Positions 43,524 through 51,738 of a stretch of 64,000 nt of DNA are shown piece after piece (position 1 is the first letter of the stretch; every line of letters starts with the position of its first letter). Where the stretch lies: NCBI GenBank assembly GCA_947489665.1, contig CANLEH010000003.1, positions 401,400 to 465,399 on the forward strand. The letters run 5' to 3'. A model generated the notes under the pieces. The model saw only the letters and a program-made list of their open reading frames with translations. It was not told where the DNA came from and searched no databases. The stretch comes from an uncultured Roseicyclus sp. Its GTDB lineage: Bacteria > Pseudomonadota > Alphaproteobacteria > Rhodobacterales > Rhodobacteraceae. The translations under genes were made by a program, and so were the position numbers.

Positions 43524-45929
43524 ATGAAGTTCACGCTGTCCTGGCTGAAAGATCACCTCGAAACCGAGGCGAGCCTTGATGAAATCCTTGAAGCCCTCAC
43601 CGACCTTGGCCTTGAGGTGGAAGAGGTCGAGGACCGCGCGGCGCGGCTGAAGGATTTTACCATTGCCAAGGTCAAATCCGCTGAAAAGCACCCCGATGCC
43701 GACAAGCTGCGTGTGTGCCAAGTCGAAACCGATGACGGTGTGCAGCAGATCATCTGCGGCGCGCCCAATGCGCGCGAGGGGATCACTGTCGTCCTTGCCA
43801 AACCCGGCACGTATGTCCCGGGCATTGATACGACCATCGGCGTGGGCAAGATCCGCGGGATCGAGAGCTTTGGCATGATGGCCTCCGAACGGGAGTTGGA
43901 GCTTTCCGACGAACATGACGGCATCATCGAATTGCCCTCGGGCGAGGTCGGCGACCGCTTCGTCGATTGGCTGGCAGCAAATGATCCGGCGAAAGTCGAT
44001 CCGGTCATCGAAATTGCAATCACACCCAACCGGCAGGATGCCCTGGGCGTGCGCGGCATTGCCCGCGATTTGGCGGCGCGCGGCCTGGGGACGTTGAAAC
44101 TCCACGAGCCGTCAGAGGTGCCCGGCACGTATCCATGCCCGATCAATGTCACCATTGACGCCGACACGCTTGACGACGCGCCCCATTTCACGGGTCGTCT
44201 GATCCGGGGTGTCAAAAATGGCCCTAGTCCGCAATGGCTCCAGGACCGTCTCCGCGCCATCGGCCTGCGCCCGATCTCGGCGCTTGTGGACATCACCAAC
44301 TTCTTCACGTTCGACCAGAACCGGCCCCTGCACGTGTTCGACGCGGACAAAGTGGCTGGCAACCTGCGTGTGCATCGTGCCGCAGGTGGTGAGACGATCA
44401 CAGCGCTGGACGACAAGGACTACACCTTTGTCGCCGGGCAGGTTGTGATCTCGGACGACAATGGCCCGGAAAGCATCGCCGGTGTCATGGGTGGGGCCGA
44501 GACGGGCTGCACCGGGGAGACCGTAAACGTCTTCCTTGAAAGCGCCTGGTGGGAGCCTGTGCGCATCGCCTATACCGGCCGCGAATTGAAGATCAATTCC
44601 GATGCGCGGTACAGGTTCGAGCGCGGCGTTGACCCCGAATATACTCGCCCCGGGCTGGAGGCCGCGACGCAGATGGTTTTGGACCTGTGTGGCGGCGAGG
44701 CCTCCGAGGTTGTTGAGGCAGGCGCAGCCCCGCAGACCGCGCGCAGCTACACGCTTGATCCCAAGCGGGTTGAAAGTCTTGTGGGTATGGAGATTGCCCG
44801 CGACGAACAGGTACGCATCCTGACCGCGCTCGGCTTCAGTGCATCAGGCTCCGGTGACGCGCTGGAGGTCTGGGTGCCGTCCTGGCGGCGCGATGTGCAG
44901 GGTGAGGCGGATCTGGTGGAAGAGGTCGCGCGCGTGACCTCGTTGACCGGCCTCAAGCCGCAGCCACTGCCGCGTGCGCCTGGCGTCCCTGCGCCGGTTT
45001 TAACGCCCATGCAGCTACGCGAACGCGCGGCACGGCGGACGGCAGCGGCGCTCGGCTACAATGAATGCGTGACCTACAGCTTCATCGACAAAGCCTCAGC
45101 CGAATTGTTTGGCGGCGGCAGTGATGACGTGATGTTGGAGAATCCGATCAGCTCGGAATTGTCACATATGAGGCCCGCCGTTCTACCCGGCCTCTTGCAG
45201 GCGGCGGCGCGCAACCAGTCGCGCGGTATGATGGACATGGCCTTGTTCGAGGTTGGCTCGGCCTTCCATGGCGGCGAGCCGGGCGAACAGCATTTGGTAG
45301 TGAGCGGCCTTTTGATCGGCCAGACCGGCCCTCGCGACCCGCATGGTGCGCGGCGCGGAGTGGATGTCTTCGACGTCAAAGCGGATGCAGAGGCCATTCT
45401 GGCCGCCATTGGTGCGCCCGCAAAATCCCAGATTTTGCGCGGCGCGCGCGAGTGGTGGCATCCCGGTCGGCACGGGATGATCTGCCTTGGACCCAAGAAA
45501 GTGCTTGGCATCTTTGGCGAAGTACACCCGAAGATCCTTGACGCGATGGACGTCAAAGGCCCGGCGATGGCCTTCACCCTATTCCCCGAAGAGGTGCCCA
45601 TGCCCCGGAAAACCTCGGCCAGCCGAGGGGCTGTGACGATGTCCGACCTCCAGGCGGTGGAGCGGGACTTTGCGTTCGTGGTGGGGGCAGAGGTGGCAGC
45701 GCTCGATCTGGTGAACGCGGCAGCGGGCGCCGACAAGGCCCTGATCGAGGATGTGCGTGTGTTCGATGAGTTCATCGGCGGCTCACTTGGCGACGGACAG
45801 AAATCGCTTGCGATCACGGTGCGCCTGCAACCAACAGACAAGACCCTCACGGAAGAGGAAATCGACGCCGTTGGCGCGAAGATCGTCGATAAGGTCACGA
45901 AGGCCACCGGCGGCACATTGCGAGGCTAA
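43524..45929 (+). CDS. pheT: Phenylalanyl-tRNA synthetase beta subunit
   Basis: PheT binds and proofreads tRNA-Phe in the alpha2-beta2 enzyme. The 801-residue length is usual. The N-terminal tRNA-binding/EMAP domain (about 40-150, EKHPDADKLRVCQVE), the B3/B4 editing region (about 210-370, DITNFFTFDQNRPLHVFD), the B5 DNA-binding-like domain (about 400-470), and the C-terminal ferredoxin-fold anticodon domain (about 705-800, DLQAVERDFAFVV) are all present. Start MKFTLSWLKDHL is canonical. A palindromic repeat follows directly after the stop. Confidence 0.96.
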   Translation: MKFTLSWLKDHLETEASLDEILEALTDLGLEVEEVEDRAARLKDFTIAKVKSAEKHPDADKLRVCQVETDDGVQQIICGAPNAREGITVVLAKPGTYVPGIDTTIGVGKIRGIESFGMMASERELELSDEHDGIIELPSGEVGDRFVDWLAANDPAKVDPVIEIAITPNRQDALGVRGIARDLAARGLGTLKLHEPSEVPGTYPCPINVTIDADTLDDAPHFTGRLIRGVKNGPSPQWLQDRLRAIGLRPISALVDITNFFTFDQNRPLHVFDADKVAGNLRVHRAAGGETITALDDKDYTFVAGQVVISDDNGPESIAGVMGGAETGCTGETVNVFLESAWWEPVRIAYTGRELKINSDARYRFERGVDPEYTRPGLEAATQMVLDLCGGEASEVVEAGAAPQTARSYTLDPKRVESLVGMEIARDEQVRILTALGFSASGSGDALEVWVPSWRRDVQGEADLVEEVARVTSLTGLKPQPLPRAPGVPAPVLTPMQLRERAARRTAAALGYNECVTYSFIDKASAELFGGGSDDVMLENPISSELSHMRPAVLPGLLQAAARNQSRGMMDMALFEVGSAFHGGEPGEQHLVVSGLLIGQTGPRDPHGARRGVDVFDVKADAEAILAAIGAPAKSQILRGAREWWHPGRHGMICLGPKKVLGIFGEVHPKILDAMDVKGPAMAFTLFPEEVPMPRKTSASRGAVTMSDLQAVERDFAFVVGAEVAALDLVNAAAGADKALIEDVRVFDEFIGGSLGDGQKSLAITVRLQPTDKTLTEEEIDAVGAKIVDKVTKATGGTLRG

Positions 45930-45930
45930 A

Positions 45931-45973
45931 GCGCAATCCGAAAAGCGGGACCGGTTTTCGGGAAGAGATGCGC
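45931..45973. repeat. Palindromic intergenic repeat after pheT
   Basis: An outer pair GCGCA (45931-45935) / TGCGC (45969-45973) encloses an inner perfect pair CCGAAAA (45938-45944) / TTTTCGG (45955-45961) around GCGGGACCGG. It closely resembles, from memory, palindromic units found in many copies in alphaproteobacterial genomes. It follows pheT by one base and may act as a transcription or mRNA-end element. Confidence 0.65.
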
Positions 45974-46015
45974 GTGAATGAGCCGGAATTGCGCCCGCTG
46001 TCGCGGTCGCCGGGG

Positions 46016-46036
46016 CAATTTTCCAAGGGAAAATTG
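46016..46036 (+). repeat. 9-bp hairpin CAATTTTCC / GGAAAATTG
   Basis: A perfect stem of nine A/T-rich pairs with a three-base loop AAG, about 55 bases beyond the preceding palindrome and 95 bases before ytoQ. It lacks a T-run, so it is not a standard terminator. It may be a second repetitive unit or an operator. Confidence 0.5.
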
Positions 46037-46131
46037 AGGCGTGCGCGGTGGGCAACCCGTTGAATGGGGCTAGTTTTGGGGTGTGGGTGTAGGCCCGGAC
46101 CAGGTATTTTGGAAACGAGGAAGAACGGGTG

Positions 46132-46581
46132 ATGACCTTGAAAGTCTATCTATCGGGAGAGATCCACACAGATTGGCGCGAACAGATTGTGGAGGGGTCA
46201 ACCGATCTGGATGTGTCCTTTTCCAGCCCGGTCACGGATCACGGCGCCAGCGATGATTGCGGTGTCGCCATCCTTGGGGAAGAGCCAAGCAAGTATTGGC
46301 ATGACCACAAGGGCGCCATGGTCAATGCGATCCGGACGCGGCATGGCATCGAAAACGCCGATGTGGTCGTGGTGCGCTTTGGCGAGCAATACAAGCAGTG
46401 GAACGCGGCCTTTGACGCAGGCTATGCTAGCGCACTCGGCAAACCCTTGATCGTCCTTTCGCGGCCCGAACATCAGCACCCGCTGAAGGAAGTTCACGCA
46501 GCCGCCTTGGCGGTTGCCGAAGAACCCGCACAGGTGGTGCAGGTCCTGCGCTACGTCCTGACCGGGGCACTTCCCGGCTGA
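46132..46581 (+). CDS. ytoQ: YtoQ-family protein
   Basis: Function unknown; recognised as the YtoQ family of about 150-residue proteins with a nucleoside-2-deoxyribosyltransferase-like fold. Motifs are LKVYLSGEIHTDWREQI near the start, HGASDDCGVAILGEEPSKYWHDHKGA (about 37-62), and the ADVVVVRFGEQYKQWNAAFDAGYASALGKPLIVLS stretch (about 82-116). ATG 46132 has GAGGAAG upstream; the GTG three bases earlier is possible. It stands alone. Confidence 0.88.
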   Translation: MTLKVYLSGEIHTDWREQIVEGSTDLDVSFSSPVTDHGASDDCGVAILGEEPSKYWHDHKGAMVNAIRTRHGIENADVVVVRFGEQYKQWNAAFDAGYASALGKPLIVLSRPEHQHPLKEVHAAALAVAEEPAQVVQVLRYVLTGALPG

Positions 46582-46621
46582 CGAAGCGGCCCGGCGCACC
46601 CGTGACGCCGGGCTACCTCGC

Positions 46622-47323
46622 TTACCCTTCGCGCGGCGGCGTTGCGCGGCCCTTTTGAACGGCGGGCCGGGCGAGGAAACGCTCCAGATAGGCGGGTACG
46701 TTTTTCAGATCGTCCCAACCAACAATCTCTTTCGCACCGTAGAAATCGAGTGCGGCCAACCATGGCGCAATTGCCATGTCGGCAATCGAATAGTCGCCCG
46801 CAATCCACTCCTTACCGGCCAATTCACCCTCAAGCACGTTGAGCAGGCGCTTGGCTTCCGCCACGTACCGCTCCCGCGGGCGGGGATCTTCGATTTCGGA
46901 TCCTGCGAACTTCACGAAGAAGCCAAGCTGGCCTAACATCGGGCCAAGGCCGCCCATCTGGAACATCACCCATTTGATGATCTGGTACTTTTCGGCGTCG
47001 GTCCGTCCGATGAACTTCCCGGTCTTCTCGCCGAGGTAAATCAGGATCGCACCGGATTCCCACAAGGCGATCGGTGCACCATCGGGACCGTTCGGGTCAA
47101 TCAGGGCCGGGATCTTGTTGTTGGGATTTAGCGACAGGAATTCATCACTTTTGACGTCACTGTCCGACAGCGTCACGCGGTGCGCTTCATAGGGCAGGCC
47201 CATCTCTTCCAGCGCGATGGAGGCCTTCACACCATTGGGTGTGGGGAAGGAATAAAGCTGGATGACAGTGGGGTCCTCCGCCGTCCAGCGGGTGTTGATC
47301 GGGAAATTTTCAAGCGTGCTCAT
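46622..47323 (-). CDS. Glutathione S-transferase family protein
   Basis: A 233-residue thioredoxin-fold/alpha-helical GST, of the YghU/YfcG-like group that has disulfide-reductase or peroxidase activity in E. coli. The N-terminal domain has IQLYSFPTPNGVKASIALEEMGLPYE (21-46), NPNNKIPALIDPN with the cis-Pro, and the ESGAILIYLGEKTG glutathione-binding turn. The C-terminal domain has WIAGDYSIADMAIAPWL. The physiological substrate is unknown. It is divergent from mscL. Confidence 0.9.
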   Translation of the reverse strand: MSTLENFPINTRWTAEDPTVIQLYSFPTPNGVKASIALEEMGLPYEAHRVTLSDSDVKSDEFLSLNPNNKIPALIDPNGPDGAPIALWESGAILIYLGEKTGKFIGRTDAEKYQIIKWVMFQMGGLGPMLGQLGFFVKFAGSEIEDPRPRERYVAEAKRLLNVLEGELAGKEWIAGDYSIADMAIAPWLAALDFYGAKEIVGWDDLKNVPAYLERFLARPAVQKGRATPPREG

Positions 47324-47480
47324 GGTTTACCTCACAGGCGAAATGCGACCTATGGCAGATAGTTCCCCTTGAAACGATGCGCCAGACCGGTCTTTCTACA
47401 CGCGCTATAGGGGGGCCTGTGCGCATGCGCACCAACGAATGCCGCCCGATCAACGGAACAGGACTGGGTGGAGCGACTAC

Positions 47481-47915
47481 ATGCTTTCAGAATTCAAGGA
47501 CTTCATTGCCAAAGGCAATGTGATGGATATGGCCGTCGGTATCATTATCGGCGCGGCCTTTACTGCAATCGTCACCTCGCTGGTGGGCGATCTGATCAAC
47601 CCGATCATCGGCCTGGTATCGGGCGGGATCGACTTTACGAACAATTATGCCGTGCTTGGCGGCGAAGTGCCGGAAGGTGCGTCGCTTGAAGCCGCCCGAG
47701 AAGCCGGGGCCAGTGTGTTCGCCTATGGTGCCTTCATCATGGCGGTTATCAACTTCCTGATCATCGCCTTCGTTGTGTTCATGCTGGTACGCTACGTGAA
47801 CAAGGTGAAGGCGGCGGCTGAAGGCCCGAAAGAGGAAGCCCCCGAGGAGCCCGCAGGCCCCACGCAGGAAGAGCTTCTGGCAGAAATCCGCGACGCCCTG
47901 AAGGCGCGCGGCTAA
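47481..47915 (+). CDS. mscL: Large-conductance mechanosensitive channel MscL
   Basis: MscL is the pentameric pressure-relief channel opened at near-lytic tension. The 144-residue protein has the N-terminal amphipathic S1 helix ([31 protein letters not shown]), TM1 with the gate glycines, an extracellular loop ([12 protein letters not shown]), TM2 ([22 protein letters not shown]) and a charged C-terminal bundle ([16 protein letters not shown]). ATG 47481 has GGTGGAG upstream. Its end overlaps the MarR gene by four bases, tail-to-tail. Confidence 0.96.
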   Translation: MLSEFKDFIAKGNVMDMAVGIIIGAAFTAIVTSLVGDLINPIIGLVSGGIDFTNNYAVLGGEVPEGASLEAAREAGASVFAYGAFIMAVINFLIIAFVVFMLVRYVNKVKAAAEGPKEEAPEEPAGPTQEELLAEIRDALKARG

Positions 47916-48355
47916 GTCTTCCGGCTTGTTGCAACGCGGGTGGCCACATCAAGGGCCTCCCGCAAATCTTGCAGGCGGTCGGGGCCAAGTTCGGCTTCGA
48001 TGGCTGCATGAAGTTCTGATTTGATCAGATCAAGGGTCGCGACCAGGTCGCGGCCCTTTTGCGTATGGGTCACCCGGCGGGCGCGCGCATCATCCGGGTC
48101 CGGCGCGATCTCCAGATAACCGCGTGTCACAAGGCTTTTGACCGCCCCCTGCATCGCCTGCTTGCTGACGCCTCGCGCGCGTGCAATCGCGGCCATTGTC
48201 GTGCCGTCGGGCCCGACATGGACCAGCACATCACTGTCCGCCTGGGTGATATCTGGGAAACCGGCCAAAGCTGCACGATTGAACATGGCGTGTTCAAACG
48301 CTCGAAAGGCAGTCCAAAGGGCGACACCGATATGGGGAGGGGGTTCTTGAGGCAT
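47912..48355 (-). CDS. MarR-family transcriptional regulator
   Basis: A 147-residue dimeric winged-helix regulator. The HTH is [31 protein letters not shown] (about 52-82), followed by the wing [16 protein letters not shown]. Such proteins usually bind a palindrome between themselves and a divergent target and release it on ligand binding; a nested palindrome lies immediately upstream (48360-48392), next to the divergent exported-protein gene. ATG 48355 is chosen; a TTG at 48364 lies in the palindrome. Neither start has a strong ribosome site. Confidence 0.9.
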   Translation of the reverse strand: MPQEPPPHIGVALWTAFRAFEHAMFNRAALAGFPDITQADSDVLVHVGPDGTTMAAIARARGVSKQAMQGAVKSLVTRGYLEIAPDPDDARARRVTHTQKGRDLVATLDLIKSELHAAIEAELGPDRLQDLREALDVATRVATSRKT

Positions 48356-48359
48356 AATG

Positions 48360-48392
48360 GTCAACTTGGTTGACTATCGAATATAGTCAACC
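48360..48392. promoter_or_regulatory. Nested palindromic operator, probable MarR-family binding site
   Basis: Three GTTGAC/GTCAAC half-sites are packed into 33 bases: 48360-48365, 48369-48374 and 48386-48391. The last two form a 10-bp-arm perfect palindrome GGTTGACTAT-CGAAT-ATAGTCAACC (48368-48392), and the first two form a second overlapping palindrome GTCAAC-TTG-GTTGAC (48360-48374). It sits at the marR start codon and 42 bases before the divergent gene. Confidence 0.8.
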
Positions 48393-48433
48393 CACTTGTC
48401 TTTCTGTGATGATCTTATTCCTTGGAGGATACC

Positions 48434-48814
48434 ATGAAAGGACGAATTGCAATGGTCAGCTTGATTTCAACCCTCGCGGCGGGGGGCGCTTCTGCCGAAA
48501 CGGTCTTGAGCGCGGAAGGGCTCGATGTGCTGCTGACCGGTCATACGGTCTACATTGCGACGCCAGGTGGTGAGGCGCCGGTTTGGTATGGCGCAGACGG
48601 GCGCAGTGCCGCCGCCCTGCCCAATGGTGTGACGTTGGTGGGCACCTGGACGATCGATGGGGACGGTTATTGCGTCGATTGGGAGAATGGGCCGCAAAAC
48701 AGCTGCACTCGCGTGACCAAATCTGATGGTGCAATTGCCTTCAGCGATGCGGCCAGCGGTGAAGCTCGCGGAACAGTGGTGCGGATTGTACCCGGCAACG
48801 CCGAAAATCTGTGA
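48434..48814 (+). CDS. Small exported hypothetical protein, probable MarR target
   Basis: Family uncertain; pattern resembles the DUF995-type of small exported proteins but this is weak. The 126-residue precursor starts at ATG 48434 (site GGAGG) with a signal peptide MKGRIAMVSLISTLAAGGASA. The mature part has a WYGADGRSAAALPNGV motif, a DGDGYCVDWENGPQNSC stretch with two Cys eleven residues apart that may form a disulfide, then a Gly-rich end. It is divergent from the MarR gene and shares the palindromic operator. Confidence 0.75.
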   Translation: MKGRIAMVSLISTLAAGGASAETVLSAEGLDVLLTGHTVYIATPGGEAPVWYGADGRSAAALPNGVTLVGTWTIDGDGYCVDWENGPQNSCTRVTKSDGAIAFSDAASGEARGTVVRIVPGNAENL

Positions 48815-48819
48815 ACAAA

Positions 48820-48845
48820 GGCGCGGCCTCGCATGGGGCCACGCC
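48820..48845. terminator. Weak hairpin between convergent genes
   Basis: GGCGCGGCC (48820-48828) pairs with GGCCACGCC (48837-48845) with one mismatch. It lacks a long T-run (CTCTAAATC follows). It separates the exported-protein gene from ald and may be an imperfect bidirectional terminator. Confidence 0.35.
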
Positions 48846-48852
48846 CTCTAAA

Positions 48853-49971
48853 TCAACCCTTGACGGCAAGGCCGGGTGACAGCACGTCAATCCCAAGCGC
48901 CACGCCCACAGCGTAGTTCGTCAATTTACCCGCATGGGTATTAAGACCCTCCAACAGGTGTGGATCGTCGGCACAGGCCTGCTTCCACCCCTTGTCCGCC
49001 AAAGCCAGCATGAACGGCATCGTGGCATTGCCGAGCGCCAGCGTGGATGTGCGCGCAACGGCACCTGGCATGTTTGCCACGCAGTAATGCACCACGCCGT
49101 CGACCTCGTAGATCGGGTCCTGGTGAGTGGTGGCCTTCGATGTCTCAAAGCAGCCACCCTGGTCGATGGCGACATCGACGATCACGGAGCCCGGTTTCAT
49201 CGTCGAAAGCTGTGTCTTGGTCACAAGCTTGGGCGCAGCGGCACCGGGGATCAGGACTGCGCCAATCACCAGATCAGCGGTTTGGATTAGCGTCGCGGTT
49301 GCGTCTGCGCTCGCGTATCGCGTTTTGAAGGCGCCGCGATAGGCATCGTCTAGGTAGCGCAGCCGGGGCAGGGATCGATCAAGGATCGTCACATCCGCGC
49401 CCATGCCAGCGGCGACGCGCGCGGCCTGTGTGCCGACAACACCGCCGCCAATCACCACGACCTCCGCCGGGCCGACACCTGGAACACCGCCCATCAAAAC
49501 ACCACGCCCGCCATTGGCCTTTTGCAAGGCCCAAGACCCGACCTGAGGGGCAAGCCGTCCGGCCACTTCGGACATCGGTGCAAGCAGGGGCAATCCCCCT
49601 GCGGCGTCGGTGACGGTCTCATAGGCAATCGCTGTTACGCCGCTGTCGAGAAGATCGCGCGTCTGATCGGGGTCAGGGGCGAGGTGAAGAAAGGTGAACA
49701 GGATCTGCCCCTCACGCAGTTGTTTGCGTTCAACAGCCTGCGGCTCCTTCACCTTCACGATCATCTCGGCCTCGGCGAAAATCGCCTCCGCGGTGTCGGC
49801 GATGGCAGCGCCGATAGCGCGGTAATCTTCGTCAGAAAACCCGGCGCCTTCGCCTGCGCCTGTCTGTACCGTCACCCTATGGCCGTGCGAAATGGCTTCT
49901 CGCGCAGCGGCGGGGGTAAGCCCGACGCGAAATTCCTGTGGTTTGATCTCTTTCGGGCAGCCGATGTGCAT
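48853..49971 (-). CDS. ald: Alanine dehydrogenase
   Basis: Ald interconverts L-alanine and pyruvate plus ammonia with NAD, feeding alanine into central metabolism. The 372-residue protein has the family start MHIGCPKEIKPQEFRVGLTP, the substrate-site KVKEPQ region (about 74-79), an NAD-binding Rossmann VIGGGVVGTQAARVAAGMGADVTILD (about 173-198) and the catalytic MPGAVARTSTLALGNAT end. ATG 49971 has a strong AGGAGG. It is divergent from an Lrp-type regulator, the usual ald/aldR arrangement. Confidence 0.95.
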   Translation of the reverse strand: MHIGCPKEIKPQEFRVGLTPAAAREAISHGHRVTVQTGAGEGAGFSDEDYRAIGAAIADTAEAIFAEAEMIVKVKEPQAVERKQLREGQILFTFLHLAPDPDQTRDLLDSGVTAIAYETVTDAAGGLPLLAPMSEVAGRLAPQVGSWALQKANGGRGVLMGGVPGVGPAEVVVIGGGVVGTQAARVAAGMGADVTILDRSLPRLRYLDDAYRGAFKTRYASADATATLIQTADLVIGAVLIPGAAAPKLVTKTQLSTMKPGSVIVDVAIDQGGCFETSKATTHQDPIYEVDGVVHYCVANMPGAVARTSTLALGNATMPFMLALADKGWKQACADDPHLLEGLNTHAGKLTNYAVGVALGIDVLSPGLAVKG

Positions 49972-50069
49972 GGTCCACTCCTCCTTTGGACGGGTCACTG
50001 CGGTGCATGGAAAGTGCGCCTGAAATGGCGGAAATACTTTGATAATTCGCCCGCCGTTAGCGTAATCAA

Positions 50070-50084
50070 TGCAAGAAACATGCA
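50070..50084. promoter_or_regulatory. Candidate Lrp/AldR operator
   Basis: TGCA-AGAAACA-TGCA (50070-50084) is a short dyad in the AT-rich 137-base gap between ald and the Lrp-type gene. Lrp-family sites are AT-rich dyads of about 15 bases, so position and form fit. No further copies could be defined clearly. Confidence 0.35.
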
Positions 50085-50108
50085 CACAAATAGTCAAAGG
50101 TAGAACAA

Positions 50109-50579
50109 ATGAGCGTCGAGCAGGAGCTGGACAGCACAGATTCAGCGATTCTCAGGGTGCTTCAGCGACAAGGCCGCATGACCCATGCAGAATTGTCTGA
50201 ACGGGTGAACTTGTCTCCGTCCGCTTGTCACAGGCGCGTTCAGCGGTTGGAGGCGTCAGGCGTGATCCGCGATTACGTTGCCCTCCTGAACCCGCGTTCC
50301 GTCGGGCGCGTCACCACCGTGTTTGTTGAGATCAAGTTGCAGGGGCAGTCGGACGAGATCCTTGATGCGTTTGAGAAGGCCGTCGCGCGCGTCCCTGATG
50401 TCCTGGAATGCCACCTTATGGCGGGCACGGCGGACTATCTTCTTAAGGTCGTTGCCCGCGATTCTGAGGATTTCGCCCGCATCCACCGCCAGCATCTGTC
50501 CCGATTGCCCGGCGTGGCGCAGATGCAATCCAGTTTCGCCCTGAAGACTGTGTTCAAGACAACGGCGCTGCCGGTCTAG
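50109..50579 (+). CDS. aldR: Lrp/AsnC-family regulator, probable AldR
   Basis: A 156-residue feast/famine regulator. The HTH (about 10-60, DSAILRVLQRQGRMTHAELSERVNLSPSACHRRVQRLEASG) is followed by a RAM domain (about 70-150, VFVEIKLQGQ, ECHLMAGTADYLLKVVARD) that binds an amino acid. Divergent placement next to ald suggests it activates alanine degradation in response to alanine (inference from gene order). Its end overlaps azlD tail-to-tail by four bases. Confidence 0.9.
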   Translation: MSVEQELDSTDSAILRVLQRQGRMTHAELSERVNLSPSACHRRVQRLEASGVIRDYVALLNPRSVGRVTTVFVEIKLQGQSDEILDAFEKAVARVPDVLECHLMAGTADYLLKVVARDSEDFARIHRQHLSRLPGVAQMQSSFALKTVFKTTALPV

Positions 50580-50905
50580 GCAAGGGCATTCAACCCGACA
50601 AAAGCCAGCACACCGCAGATCGCCGCCAGAACAGCGCTCTTGCGCCAATACCCCACGCCAAGCGCGACCAGCGCGGATGCGATATGGGGCAAACTCAAGC
50701 TTCCATCGCTGCCCGCGGGCCACAGCACGCCGGGCGTAACCAGCGCTGGCAGGATCGCCACAGGCGTGTACCGCAGATGACGCAACAGCCAATCGGGCAA
50801 CTCCCGGTTGCCGATCAGGCCAAGAAACGAGAAGCGGATCGCGTAGGTCGCTACCCCAAGCGCCACGATGATCAGCCAGATTTCCGCCCCCGTCCAACCC
50901 GTCAT
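50576..50905 (-). CDS. azlD: AzlD-family branched-chain amino-acid export subunit
   Basis: AzlD is the small partner of the AzlC exporter. The 109-residue protein has about four membrane segments and the family stretch YAIRFSFLGLIGNRELPDWLLRHLRYTPVAILPALVTP (about 21-57). azlC overlaps it by four bases upstream, so both are produced together. Amino-acid exporters beside Lrp-type regulators are common. Confidence 0.9.
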   Translation of the reverse strand: MTGWTGAEIWLIIVALGVATYAIRFSFLGLIGNRELPDWLLRHLRYTPVAILPALVTPGVLWPAGSDGSLSLPHIASALVALGVGYWRKSAVLAAICGVLAFVGLNALA

Positions 50906-51636
50906 TTGCTGCCCCCCGCCGGTGGGACAAACCGCGCACCCATCCGCCGCTCCACCTCAGCGCCCACGATCATCGCCCCGATGCCTGCTGGCATCAGGCC
51001 CAGGTTATAGGGCAAGCCCGCAAACACGATGGCCAACACGACCGACGCGAAGGCCGCCGCCACATGCGCAGCCGTACGCAGCGCCGGAGCGACCATCGCG
51101 AGGAAAGCCACCGGCACCGCAAAGGCAATATCCCAGTCGCTGGGGATCACCTCCCCCAATAGCGCACCGATATAAGTCGCGATAATCCAGACCGGGATGA
51201 TCGGAACGCAAGTGCCAAAGAAGTACCCCAGCTTTTGGGCCAGACTCATCTCGGGCGCGTCCTCATACTTCAGGACAGAAACCGCATAGGTCTGGTCCAC
51301 ATTCATGTACGCGACCAACGCCCGCTTCCAAAGCGGCGCCGCGCCCAGATGCGGCGCGAGGGAGGCGGAATACATCGCCATGCGCAGGTTCACAGCGATG
51401 GCAGAAAGCAGCACGATCACGGCGGGCGCCTGATCCAGCATCAACTGCATCGCCGCAAGCTGCGACGCTCCAGCAATTACCACAACCGAGAAGCCCATCA
51501 CCTGCGCCAGGTTTAAACCGGCCTCTGTCGCCACCACACCGAACAGGGCCCCGAATGGCCCGGCGACCAACAGGAATGGCCCGGCATCGCGGGCCCCTTG
51601 CAAAAACGCGCTTCGAGATGAGTTGGCACTGGCCAT
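50902..51636 (-). CDS. azlC: AzlC-family branched-chain amino-acid permease
   Basis: A 244-residue inner-membrane exporter of the AzlC family. Motifs are ARDAGPFLLVAGPFGALFGVVATEAGL (15-41), the FSVVVIAGASQLAAMQLM segment (about 49-66), NLRMAMYSASLAPHLG (about 83-98) and YMNVDQTYAV. Seven or so hydrophobic segments are visible. It exports branched-chain amino acids with AzlD in characterised cases. It starts 103 bases from the divergent YcxB-like gene. Confidence 0.92.
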   Translation of the reverse strand: MASANSSRSAFLQGARDAGPFLLVAGPFGALFGVVATEAGLNLAQVMGFSVVVIAGASQLAAMQLMLDQAPAVIVLLSAIAVNLRMAMYSASLAPHLGAAPLWKRALVAYMNVDQTYAVSVLKYEDAPEMSLAQKLGYFFGTCVPIIPVWIIATYIGALLGEVIPSDWDIAFAVPVAFLAMVAPALRTAAHVAAAFASVVLAIVFAGLPYNLGLMPAGIGAMIVGAEVERRMGARFVPPAGGSK

Positions 51637-51738
51637 GGGGTCGACTACTCCTGACGCTATGCCTCGCCATAAGTCCGGTGATGGAGGGATGCAAATGAAG
51701 CCTTTTGATCAGGGCAATCACGGAAAGGATCGCGGGGC

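Noticed and set aside
42531-44105. 524-codon minus-strand frame across the esterase and pheT
   Set aside because: It is antisense to two well-supported genes; GC-rich third positions keep complement frames open.
48360-48392. Palindrome at 48368-48392 as a terminator for the MarR gene or its neighbour
   Set aside because: It is at the 5' ends of both divergent genes and has no T-run, so it is better explained as an operator.
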